A DNA stretch of 41,165 bases from an uncultured SAR86 cluster bacterium (GTDB lineage: Bacteria; Pseudomonadota; Gammaproteobacteria; Magnimaribacterales; D2472), in NCBI GenBank assembly GCA_902557575.1, contig CACEAR010000007.1:1-41165 (forward strand), given 5' to 3'. The notes beneath the pieces were generated by a model. That model had not been told where the DNA came from. It was given only the letters and a program-made list of their open reading frames with translations, and searched no databases. Numbering within the stretch: the first letter of the stretch is position 1; every line of letters begins with the position of its first letter. The translations under genes were made by a program, and so were the position numbers. Of the stretch, positions 26,336-34,257 are shown piece after piece.

Positions 26336-27428
26336 AAATAGCTTTAGAAAAAATCTTGTTCAAGAATACCTTGAAAGAGCTGACCTCAAAAAAGATATTT
26401 TAAAATTCTATGAAGGAAAAAATATTCTTGTAACTGGTGGGGCCGGGGCAGTAGGCAGTAATTTAGTTGAAGCATTATCTCAAATTAATAAAACTGGAAA
26501 GATAATTGTTCTGGATAACCTTTCTGCGGTAAGAGATAAAAATCCTTGGAACGTACCCTCTAATCAGAATATTTTATTTGTTGAAGGAGATATTAGATCT
26601 GACAAAGTCTTAAAGAGAGTTTTTAAAGAAAATATTTCAATTGTTTTTCATCTAGCAGCATTTTTTGCAAATCAAAATTCAGTTGACTTTACTGAAGAAT
26701 CTGCAGATGTAGACGTTTTAGGGATTATTAAACTTTTAGAATTATCAAATCTCTCAAAGATTGAGAGATTTGTATATGCTTCTAGCGGGTGTGCCATCTA
26801 TGGATCATTTCCTGAACTACCACTTAAAGAAGATTTTATATCAATGCACCTAACAACTCCTTATCAAATAAATAAAATGACTGGAGAAATGTATTGCAAC
26901 TTTTACAATCATCATTTCAATCTAAATACAGTAAATTGTAGGTTTTTTAACTCATTTGGACCTGGTGAAGTTCCAGGACAGTATAGAAATGTTATTCCAA
27001 ACTTTATTTATTGGTCCATGCAAGGATTCAATCTTCCAATAACTGGTGATGGATCTGAAACAAGAGATTTCACTTACGTTCTTGATTTAGTCCAAGGACT
27101 TATAAAATCAGGTTATTATGAAAGTGCAATTGGTGAAAATTTTAATTTAGCTGCTGGCAGAGAGATATCTATCTTAGATATGGCCAAAAAGGTAAAGGAA
27201 GTAACTAAGAATGAAAGCGAATTTACTTTTCTTGAAAGAAGAAAGTGGGATACCAAACCAAGGTTATTAGCATCTATTGATAAAGCAAAGAAGCTTATTG
27301 ATTATCAACCGATTGTTGATTTCAATGAAGGATTTCAAAAGAATTTAGAATGGTTTGAGCTTTTCAAAGACGAGATAAGCAAATCATCTGATTTTCCTCC
27401 AGGCATGAGCTCAGCAGTGAGAAAATGA
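26328..27428 (+). CDS. NAD-dependent epimerase/dehydratase (extended SDR)
   Basis: A 366-aa extended SDR with TGGAGAVGSN for NAD near residues 36-45, preceded by an N-terminal extension of about 30 charged residues. FHLAAFFANQ, SSGCAIYGS and the YQINK catalytic motif follow, then FFNSFGPGEVPG and TRDFTYVLD. It acts on a nucleotide sugar, probably UDP-linked given the adjacent wecB. It precedes the bi-domain oxidoreductase gene by 3 bases. Confidence 0.86.
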   Translation: MNKNSFRKNLVQEYLERADLKKDILKFYEGKNILVTGGAGAVGSNLVEALSQINKTGKIIVLDNLSAVRDKNPWNVPSNQNILFVEGDIRSDKVLKRVFKENISIVFHLAAFFANQNSVDFTEESADVDVLGIIKLLELSNLSKIERFVYASSGCAIYGSFPELPLKEDFISMHLTTPYQINKMTGEMYCNFYNHHFNLNTVNCRFFNSFGPGEVPGQYRNVIPNFIYWSMQGFNLPITGDGSETRDFTYVLDLVQGLIKSGYYESAIGENFNLAAGREISILDMAKKVKEVTKNESEFTFLERRKWDTKPRLLASIDKAKKLIDYQPIVDFNEGFQKNLEWFELFKDEISKSSDFPPGMSSAVRK

Positions 27429-27431
27429 AAG

Positions 27432-29546
27432 ATGAAATCTCTAATACAAAATTATTCTAATGGTAAAATTTCATTAGAGGAAATCCCAACGCCTAAGACT
27501 TCAGGAAGTCAAATACTTGTGAAGAACTCATACTCCGTAGTAAGTATTGGTACAGAAGGTTCAATGGTAAAACTTGCAAAAAAATCAATCATCGGCAAGG
27601 CTCTTGCTAGGCCTGACCTTGTCAGGAGGGTCTTTCAAAAGCTTTCTCAGACAAGTTTAAAAGAAACAACTCAGATTGTATTAAATAAGCTTGATACTCC
27701 AATTAATCTGGGATATAGCGCTTCAGGAGTTGTAGCGGAAGTAGGTCCAAAAGTTACAGGGTATAAAAAAGGAGATTTCGTTTCAATAATTGGATCAGGT
27801 TTTGCAACTCACTCTGAATATAATCTAGTTCCAGCAAGTATGTGTTCAAAGATAGAGGAAGAATTTTTAAAGGAGTCCTCATTTGGCATGCTTGGGTGTA
27901 TTGCAATGCATGCTACTAGACAATTTAGGTTTAATTTAAATGGAAAAAACATTGCCATCCTAGGCTCAGGTCTGTTGGGGAATCTTGCAACCCAAATTCT
28001 TAACTCCTATGGCGCACAAACATTCTCTTATGATCCGTCAGAAGAAAAATCCGAAGTTCTTCTAAATATGGGATTTAATAGCTCATCCGATAGCAGTAAT
28101 TTAGAGAAGTTTGCAAAAAAATTGAGGTTTGGAGGTTTTGATGGTGTTTTGTTGGCGTGTGCTGTTAATGATAATAAGCCTCTTCAACAAGCCCTTGATA
28201 TATTGAGAGTAAATGGAGAAATAGTAATTATGGGAGTTGTGGATATTAAGCTTGATAGGAATGAAATGTGGGAAAAGCAAGCAAGCATAATTGTTTCTAA
28301 AGCGGGAGGTTTTGGAGCACTAGATGATGACCATTATTCATCCAAAGAAAATCATTCACTTGACTCAATAAAATGGACTGAAAAAAATAATTTAGATGAG
28401 ATTAATCGACTTATAAGATCAGGTAGGATTAACATAAAAAAAATTATTACTTCAGAAATCGATTTCAATACAGCCGTTAATACATATGAAAAACTGATAA
28501 AAGGGGAAATGAATAACGACCTTGGAATTATCTTTTCATATGACAATACAGAAAGTAAACCAAAAAAACTCTTTGAAGAAAAAGTTAAGACTGATAAAAA
28601 TGATATCTGTCTTGGGGTAATTGGGGCAGGTAACCATGCTGTTTCAAATTTCCTTCCTGAACTTAAAAAGATAAATGGATCTCATAAACTAAAAATGCTG
28701 GCAACAAATACTCCTGTTAAAGCAGACCATTATTCAAAAAAATTTAATTTTGAGAGCGCAACCTGTGACAAAAAAGAATTAATTAATAATCCAAACATAA
28801 ACAATATTATTTCACTTGAAAGACATTCTAATCACTTTGAAACTATTAAAGAGTGCATCTATAACAAAAAAAATCTTTTAATAGAAAAACCTTTGGTTTC
28901 AAATAGAAGTGAATTCCTCGAACTAAAAGAAATACTTAAAAATCAAAAAGAAATTCCAAAAATTATGGTTGGCCATAATAGACGCTATATTTCTTCTGTT
29001 AACTACTTAAGACAGGCTATTGATCAAAATAATCCAGGAATCCTAAATTTATGCATAAATGCTGGAAAAATTGAAAAAAGTCATTGGCTTTATGATGAAA
29101 AAGAAGGAGGAAATAGAGTTGTTGCTGAAGGAAGTCACTTTATTGATTTAATAAAGTTTATTACAAATTCTGATATCGTCTCTCTTAGTTCATCTAATAT
29201 GTCTACATCTGACTATTTAGAAAAAGAGAATTTTATTGTAAGTTTTAAACATAAAAATGGCTTCTTATCTAATTTAATATATACATCTATAGGATCACGC
29301 AACATGCCAAGGGAAACTATAGAAGTTTTTCAAGATGGTGAATATTTTTCTTTAATTGATTTTAAAAAATATAAACATTTTGGTAGCTCCTCATCAAAAA
29401 AAAGTTTTACATACGATCTAGGTTTTAAAAAGCAAATAGAAAACTTCTTTGCTTATGCAAACGATAAGCACTTGTCATCATCAATCGATGAAGAGATGCA
29501 TACAATGGATATTGTTCTTAAGATTTCAGAGGAACTAAACAATTAA
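27432..29546 (+). CDS. Bi-domain oxidoreductase: medium-chain dehydrogenase fused to Gfo/Idh/MocA
   Basis: A 704-aa fusion. Residues ~1-370 are a medium-chain dehydrogenase: GYSASGVVAEVGPKVTGYKKGD, then the Rossmann motif AILGSGLLGN near 176-185. The zinc ligands of alcohol dehydrogenases are not evident. Residues ~390-704 are a Gfo/Idh/MocA domain: LGVIGAGNHA, then LIEKPLVSN with the catalytic Lys of EKP, GHNRRY and EGSHFIDLIKF. Such fusions occur in exopolysaccharide loci, often beside heparinase II/III-type genes, which are absent here. It probably oxidises or reduces an activated sugar or a sugar acid; the substrate is unknown. Its stop abuts the next start. Confidence 0.88.
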   Translation: MKSLIQNYSNGKISLEEIPTPKTSGSQILVKNSYSVVSIGTEGSMVKLAKKSIIGKALARPDLVRRVFQKLSQTSLKETTQIVLNKLDTPINLGYSASGVVAEVGPKVTGYKKGDFVSIIGSGFATHSEYNLVPASMCSKIEEEFLKESSFGMLGCIAMHATRQFRFNLNGKNIAILGSGLLGNLATQILNSYGAQTFSYDPSEEKSEVLLNMGFNSSSDSSNLEKFAKKLRFGGFDGVLLACAVNDNKPLQQALDILRVNGEIVIMGVVDIKLDRNEMWEKQASIIVSKAGGFGALDDDHYSSKENHSLDSIKWTEKNNLDEINRLIRSGRINIKKIITSEIDFNTAVNTYEKLIKGEMNNDLGIIFSYDNTESKPKKLFEEKVKTDKNDICLGVIGAGNHAVSNFLPELKKINGSHKLKMLATNTPVKADHYSKKFNFESATCDKKELINNPNINNIISLERHSNHFETIKECIYNKKNLLIEKPLVSNRSEFLELKEILKNQKEIPKIMVGHNRRYISSVNYLRQAIDQNNPGILNLCINAGKIEKSHWLYDEKEGGNRVVAEGSHFIDLIKFITNSDIVSLSSSNMSTSDYLEKENFIVSFKHKNGFLSNLIYTSIGSRNMPRETIEVFQDGEYFSLIDFKKYKHFGSSSSKKSFTYDLGFKKQIENFFAYANDKHLSSSIDEEMHTMDIVLKISEELNN

Positions 29547-30719
29547 ATGCCAAAAAAAAGATTTTTAGTTGTTTCAGATAGCTATCCTCCATTCATAAAC
29601 TCTGCCTCAGTTCTTGTTGAAGAATTTTCAATGAATTTATTAAGAAAAGATTATGATGTTACTGTCTTAACAACAAAGTTAGAGCAAAAAAATGCAAGTG
29701 ATTTTAAAGACCCTGATATTGAGAACTTTCATGTAAAGAGGGTAAAGACCTACTTTCAAAAAAGTAATATATATGTTTTAAGGGGGATATTCTCAATATT
29801 TGCTTCAGTTAATTTAATAATTGGTGTTCTTTTTGATAAAAAATATGATTATGTTTTCATTTATTCGCCACCTCTTCTTTATGGCTTCGTTGGAATTCTC
29901 CTAAAGTTTTTTAAAGGATCTAAGATTGCACTTAATGTTCAGGATCTTTTTCCTCAAAATGCAATAGATTTGGGTATTTTGAAGAATAAATATGCGATTA
30001 AGTTTTTTAAACTTGTTGAAAGATTTTTTTACGACACCTTTGACTTGGTTACTTTTCACTCGGGTGGAAATTTAAAACAAGCACAAGACTCTCATGGAGA
30101 TAAAAAAAGAAATAAATACGTTATGCATAATTGGATTAATTTCAATGAAGAAATAAAGAATAATGGAAAAACAAGTCAATATGTTATTGGAAAATCAACT
30201 ATTGTATATGCTGGTGTAGTCGGACCATCTCAAATTGATGGCCTTATCAGTTTTTTAGTATCTTTTAGTGAATTAGATTCCCAAAAGTTTCACTTACTTA
30301 TTCATGGAGAAGGAACTGCATTAGATAGGTTAAAGAAGAAAGTAGAAGATCTCTCATTGCACAATGTTGAAATAAAAGATTTTATCCCAGAAGCGGAATA
30401 TATGGATCTCTTAAAAAAAGTGGATATTGGACTAGTTGCACTTTCGAAGAATGTAAAAACACCAGTTGTTCCTGGAAAGATTCTTGGCTATATGAAGAAT
30501 TCTTTACCAGTTTTCGCAGTAGCAAATATTGATAATGATGTTCATGAAATAATAAAAGAAGCTAAGAATGGAGTCTCATCAGATCATAATATAAGCAATA
30601 AACTAAAATTATTCTCAAATATGGATTTTAAAGAGATGGGCAATAATGGCTATATATATGCAAAAAAACACTATGATATCAATAAAATAATTGGTAAATT
30701 CCTAGATGTATTCTTATGA
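29547..30719 (+). CDS. Glycosyltransferase family 4 (WbuB/WcaI-like)
   Basis: A 390-aa GT-B enzyme opening with VVSDSYPPFINSASVLVEE, typical of WbuB-type L-FucNAc transferases. LNVQDLFPQNAIDLGIL in the first half is another hallmark. The donor half shows YAGVVGPSQIDGL, LLIHGEGTALDRLK and VDIGLVALS...PVVPGKILGYM. The ATG follows directly after the previous TAA. Proximity to wecB and the SDR genes suggests a UDP-N-acetyl-6-deoxyhexosamine donor (inference). Confidence 0.86.
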   Translation: MPKKRFLVVSDSYPPFINSASVLVEEFSMNLLRKDYDVTVLTTKLEQKNASDFKDPDIENFHVKRVKTYFQKSNIYVLRGIFSIFASVNLIIGVLFDKKYDYVFIYSPPLLYGFVGILLKFFKGSKIALNVQDLFPQNAIDLGILKNKYAIKFFKLVERFFYDTFDLVTFHSGGNLKQAQDSHGDKKRNKYVMHNWINFNEEIKNNGKTSQYVIGKSTIVYAGVVGPSQIDGLISFLVSFSELDSQKFHLLIHGEGTALDRLKKKVEDLSLHNVEIKDFIPEAEYMDLLKKVDIGLVALSKNVKTPVVPGKILGYMKNSLPVFAVANIDNDVHEIIKEAKNGVSSDHNISNKLKLFSNMDFKEMGNNGYIYAKKHYDINKIIGKFLDVFL

Positions 30720-31672
30720 CAATTCTTGTTACTGGATCTTCAGGTTTTGTTGCATCAGAGTTAATTCCAGAGCTAAAAAAGTATTTTGAAGTTATAGGAA
30801 TTGACCTAATTCCCTCCGAAAATACTGATGTAATTTGCGACATTTCTTCAAAAGATGAGATTAAAGAAATTTTAAAACTTAATGACAGAATAGATGTGCT
30901 GATAAATTTGGCAGCAGCAAGATTTGATTTTGGATCTGATGCAAGAGCATACCTGCATTTAAATTTAGATTGCCATGAAAAATTCTTAAAAAACCTTGAA
31001 ACTTTAAAAATTAAACATTTTATTCATATAAGCTCAGTAGCATCAATTGATGGAAAGAATATAATTTATAGCGATGATCTTAATTCTGATGATGCTTATA
31101 GGTCTACAAAATATCTTCAAGAAAACGCCATAACTAAATGGTGTAAAGAAAAAAAGATAAGGCTTTCTATTCTTTATCCCTCAGCAATTTTTTCTTCAAG
31201 TCTAAGATCAGATACAAATATAGGTAAATTACAAAAGCTCTCTGAATCTCTTAAGCTCTCACCATCTATAGATACTAAAAAAAGCTTAACTTATCTGGTA
31301 AATTTCAATTCATTTATAATAAATTTAATTATGGAAAAGATTGATTCTGGAAGGTATCTAACAATAGAGAAACCTGTTTTAACTGTAAATGAAATAATTT
31401 CAAATTTATCTCGAAGAGGAATCTTTATTTTAAAGATTCCTTTTTTAAAGCAGATTTTATATTTCTTTTCATTGATTTTATTTTTTCTCGGAGGATTTGG
31501 GAGATATGATATGAAACTCACACCTAATAGAGTTATTAAACTATTTAGCGATACTTCCTATGATAAGATTGATTCAGATATTGACACTAATACCTACTTT
31601 AAAGCCTCAATGACTCCATTAAAAGACATATTGAGAAATGTTTACAAAAAAAATACTAAGAATAGGACGTGA
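30716..31672 (+). CDS. NAD-dependent epimerase/dehydratase (short extended SDR)
   Basis: A 318-aa SDR with TGSSGFVASE at the N-terminus (GxxGxxA variant of the NAD motif), INLAAAR, ISSVASIDG and YRSTK as the YxxxK catalytic pair. The region around residues 235-262 is strongly hydrophobic, as in SDR members that end in a membrane-associated segment (WbpV/WbuV-like reductases). It overlaps the GT gene by ATGA and ends the biosynthetic locus. A 4-keto reductase of a UDP-sugar is a reasonable guess. Confidence 0.8.
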   Translation: MTILVTGSSGFVASELIPELKKYFEVIGIDLIPSENTDVICDISSKDEIKEILKLNDRIDVLINLAAARFDFGSDARAYLHLNLDCHEKFLKNLETLKIKHFIHISSVASIDGKNIIYSDDLNSDDAYRSTKYLQENAITKWCKEKKIRLSILYPSAIFSSSLRSDTNIGKLQKLSESLKLSPSIDTKKSLTYLVNFNSFIINLIMEKIDSGRYLTIEKPVLTVNEIISNLSRRGIFILKIPFLKQILYFFSLILFFLGGFGRYDMKLTPNRVIKLFSDTSYDKIDSDIDTNTYFKASMTPLKDILRNVYKKNTKNRT

Positions 31673-31708
31673 TAATCTTTTTAGTTCTAATATTTTAATT
31701 TAAGTTAT

Positions 31709-32305
31709 ATGATAAATTTTTTAAATAATAGCTCCGAAACACCCTACGTTATATTTAAAAATAAGTATGATGAAGCTTTAGATGCAAATCAGAGTTCTAT
31801 AGAGGCTATTTCAATTTCTTCATTCAGTCACGAGCTAAATGAGGTTGATTCAAGATTTGTAAATTTAAAATTTGTTGATAAAAAAGATTTTATATTTTTT
31901 TCGAATTATGAATCCCAGAAAGCTCTTCAGTTCAAATCTCACGACCAAATTAGTTGTTTAATTTTTTGGAATAAAATTAATTCTCAAATAAGGATGAAGG
32001 CGAAAATAAAAAAAACATCAACAGATTTTAATAAAAAGTATTTTTCGAACAGAGACAGGAAAAAAAATGCTCTCGCAATTTCTTCTAATCAATCTAAAGA
32101 AATTAAATCATATGGCGAAGTTAAAACAAATTTTGAGAATGTTCTAGAGGATAAGGATCTTTATAAGTGCCCTCCATATTGGGGAGGTTATAAGTTTGAA
32201 CCACATTATTTTGAATTTTGGGATGGACATCCATCAAGAATTAATAAAAGAGAGATTTTTAATTTAGTAGATGGTGAATGGATTTCCAAGATTCTTCAGC
32301 CCTAA
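31709..32305 (+). CDS. pdxH: Pyridoxamine/pyridoxine 5'-phosphate oxidase
   Basis: An FMN oxidase that makes pyridoxal 5'-phosphate. The 198-aa protein aligns by eye with E. coli PdxH: SRFVNLKFVDKKDFIFFSN, SQKALQF, ISCLIFWNKINSQIRMKAK, KKYFSNRDR, and near the end PPYWGGYKFEPHYFEFWDG with the substrate-binding Arg region SRINKRE. The product cofactor would serve the PLP aminotransferases in the window, though it is a general housekeeping function. The N-terminus is slightly shorter than in E. coli (218 aa). Confidence 0.92.
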   Translation: MINFLNNSSETPYVIFKNKYDEALDANQSSIEAISISSFSHELNEVDSRFVNLKFVDKKDFIFFSNYESQKALQFKSHDQISCLIFWNKINSQIRMKAKIKKTSTDFNKKYFSNRDRKKNALAISSNQSKEIKSYGEVKTNFENVLEDKDLYKCPPYWGGYKFEPHYFEFWDGHPSRINKREIFNLVDGEWISKILQP

Positions 32306-32374
32306 TAAAGATTTCTGGAATGTTTACCTAAGCAATTTAATGTTATAAAATTCAAAAAATTATCACATATGCTA

Positions 32375-32403
32375 TTGAAAACTGACACTCATTTTTTTAA
32401 AAA
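32375..32403 (+). promoter_or_regulatory. Possible sigma-70 promoter for the infC operon
   Basis: TTGAAA (32375-32380), a 17-base spacer and TAAAAA (32398-32403) lie in the longest gap of the window (32306-32447). The predicted leader would be about 38 bases and include the infC ribosome-binding site. The -10 element is weak and the region is uniformly AT-rich. No terminator-like hairpin was found in this gap. Confidence 0.3.
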
Positions 32404-32434
32404 CTTTAATATAACTAACTCATTTTAATTCCTG

Positions 32435-32441
32435 AAAGGTG
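32435..32441 (+). promoter_or_regulatory. infC ribosome-binding site before an AUA start
   Basis: AAAGGTG ends 6 bases before the ATA at 32448. The spacing is optimal for that ATA and far too long (57 bases) for the first ATG at 32499, so the site decides the start. Confidence 0.7.
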
Positions 32442-32447
32442 TAAGCT

Positions 32448-32972
32448 ATAGCTAAAAATAAAACCCCAATAAATGAGCAAATTAAAGCTAAAGAGGTAAT
32501 GCTTATTAATTCTAATGGTGAAAAAGAAGGAATTATAGGCCTGGATCAAGCTTTAATTATCGCAAGGAAACAATCTCTTGATCTTGTGCGAGTTTCTTCT
32601 GAAGACTCAAATCCAGTAGTTTGCAAACTTTTAGATTATGGAAAACATTTATTTGAGAAGAAAAAGAGCACCTCAAGCTCTCCAACTAAAACCAAGAAGA
32701 GATCAATCAAAGAAATTAAGTTCCGACCCTCAACTGATATCGGAGATTACAACATAAAACTTAAGAAAATTAAAACCTTTATTCTTGAGAAAAATAAGAC
32801 TAAAATAAGCGTCCGTTTTAGGGGCAGGGAAATTTTGAATAGTGATCTTGGCTTAGATTTACTTAACAAAATAAAAGTCGAACTTGAAGATATAGCTCAA
32901 GTGGATCAAGAACCTTCCTTAGAGGGGAGACAACTTTTAATGGTCTTATCACCATTGAAAAAAAGTAGATAA
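32448..32972 (+). CDS. infC: Translation initiation factor IF-3 (AUA start codon)
   Basis: IF-3 binds the 30S subunit and controls start-codon fidelity. The 174-aa product has the N-domain TPINEQIKAKEVMLI with LDYGKHLFEKKK, and the C-domain KEIKFRPSTDIGDYNIKLKKI, RFRGREI and GRQLLMVL. The first ATG (32499) would remove the conserved INEQIKAKEV block. The frame is open upstream to an in-frame TAA at 32442, and only an ATA at 32448 is a plausible start, with AAAGGTG 6 bases before it. IF-3 discriminates against such starts, and E. coli infC uses AUU for autoregulation, so AUA here fits the same logic. Confidence 0.94.
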   Translation: MAKNKTPINEQIKAKEVMLINSNGEKEGIIGLDQALIIARKQSLDLVRVSSEDSNPVVCKLLDYGKHLFEKKKSTSSSPTKTKKRSIKEIKFRPSTDIGDYNIKLKKIKTFILEKNKTKISVRFRGREILNSDLGLDLLNKIKVELEDIAQVDQEPSLEGRQLLMVLSPLKKSR

Positions 32973-32981
32973 AAGGAAATT

Positions 32982-33176
32982 ATGGGCTATAAATTAAAGA
33001 AACATTCAGGAGCATCAAAGAGATTTAAAAGAACTAGTACTTCTATTAAGACTAGGAGTTCTGGAAGAAATCATATACTCTCAAAACAATCCACCAAAAG
33101 AAAAAGACACAACAGGGGACTTAATAAGCTTGAAGGCGCTACTCTTAAAGTGGCATCAAAACTTATTAATAATTAA
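32982..33176 (+). CDS. rpmI: 50S ribosomal protein L35
   Basis: A 64-aa basic protein: [16 protein letters not shown] at the N-terminus and the Lys/Arg-rich [11 protein letters not shown] block are typical of L35. AAGGA (32973-32978 region) precedes the ATG. It lies between infC and rplT as in most bacteria, and is likely co-regulated by L20 binding in the leader as in E. coli. Confidence 0.96.
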   Translation: MGYKLKKHSGASKRFKRTSTSIKTRSSGRNHILSKQSTKRKRHNRGLNKLEGATLKVASKLINN

Positions 33177-33177
33177 T

Positions 33178-33525
33178 ATGCCAAGAGTAACAAAATCTAA
33201 TACAGCAAAAAAGAAACATAAGAAAATTCTAAATGCAACTAAAGGCCATTACGGTGCAAGAAGTAGATTATATAAAACTGCAAAACAATCAAACATTAAA
33301 TCTCTTCAGTATGCTTTTAGGGATAGAAAAAATAGAAAAAGACAATTTAGATCATTATGGATATCTAGAATCAGCGCAGGAACTAAGAATCTTGGAATAT
33401 CTTATTCAAGATTTATTAATGGATTGACCAAAAGTAATATATTGCTTAACAGGAAGATTTTATCTGATATAGCTGTTAATGATGTAACAACTTTTGAAAA
33501 GATTGTAAAAACTGCATTAGACTAG
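33178..33525 (+). CDS. rplT: 50S ribosomal protein L20
   Basis: A 115-aa protein binding 23S rRNA domain II early in assembly. The N-terminal tail MPRVTKSNTAKKKHKKILN and KGHYGARSRLYKTAKQ, YAFRDRKNRKRQFRSLWI and ISYSRFINGL are the L20 hallmarks. The correct start is ATG 33178, one base after the rpmI stop; the frame is open back to 33130 inside rpmI, but that would add a spurious extension. Confidence 0.97.
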   Translation: MPRVTKSNTAKKKHKKILNATKGHYGARSRLYKTAKQSNIKSLQYAFRDRKNRKRQFRSLWISRISAGTKNLGISYSRFINGLTKSNILLNRKILSDIAVNDVTTFEKIVKTALD

Positions 33526-33531
33526 ACCTCT

Positions 33532-34257
33532 ATGTCTAAGATAGACGAAATAGAGCCACCATTAGTCTTAAAAAGCAAGGGTTCGCTTCATCCTATAAAT
33601 CAAACTAAAGACTACATATTAGATCTACTAAGTGATATTGGTTTTAATGAAGTTCATGGTCCAGAGATTGAGACAGAAGAATTTAATTTCGATATGTTGA
33701 ATATAAAAAAATCTCATCCAGCTAGACAAATGCATGATACTTTTTACATTGGAAACAAGAATTCTGTTCTTCGAACACACACTTCCCCAGTTCAAATAAG
33801 AAGTATGCTTGAATCAAAACCGCCAATAGCTTTTACATCAGCTGGAAAAGTATTTAGGAAAGATGATGATTCAACCCATTTACCAATGTTCCATCAAGTA
33901 GAAGGTATTTACATAGACAAGCATGTTACTTTTTCCAACTTAAAAGGAGTTATTAACTATATATTGCATGATTTATTTGGAAGCTCTGTTGAAATCAGAT
34001 TTAGACCATCATATTTTCCTTTTACAGAGCCATCAGCAGAAGTTGATATCTTATCTGAAAATGGGAAGTGGTTAGAAATTCTTGGTTGTGGAATAGTGAA
34101 TCCTATTGTTCTAGAAAATTGCAATATTGACTCAAAGAAATTTAGTGGGCTGGCCTTTGGATTGGGTATCGAAAGAATAGCAATGCTTAAATATGGAGTT
34201 AATGATATTCGTGAATTTTATAAATCTAATTTAGATTTCCTCAGTCAGTTTAAATGA
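33532..34257 (+). CDS. pheS: Phenylalanyl-tRNA synthetase alpha subunit, lacking the N-terminal coiled coil
   Basis: The catalytic subunit charging tRNA-Phe. It has HPARQMHDTFY, RTHTSPVQIRSM, motif 2 FRKDDDSTHLPMFHQVEG, RFRPSYFPFTEPSAEVDI and motif 3 AFGLGIERIAMLKYG. At 241 aa it is about 85 shorter than E. coli PheS (327), starting just before GSLHPI. An in-frame stop at 33523 (the rplT stop) excludes an upstream extension, so the tRNA-binding coiled coil is truly missing. The stop overlaps the pheT start (ATGA). Confidence 0.95.
   Translation: MSKIDEIEPPLVLKSKGSLHPINQTKDYILDLLSDIGFNEVHGPEIETEEFNFDMLNIKKSHPARQMHDTFYIGNKNSVLRTHTSPVQIRSMLESKPPIAFTSAGKVFRKDDDSTHLPMFHQVEGIYIDKHVTFSNLKGVINYILHDLFGSSVEIRFRPSYFPFTEPSAEVDILSENGKWLEILGCGIVNPIVLENCNIDSKKFSGLAFGLGIERIAMLKYGVNDIREFYKSNLDFLSQFK

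Noticed and set aside
33130-33177. N-terminal extension of L20 beginning inside rpmI
   Set aside because: L20 proteins begin at M-x-R-V; ATG 33178 matches exactly and follows the L35 stop by one base.
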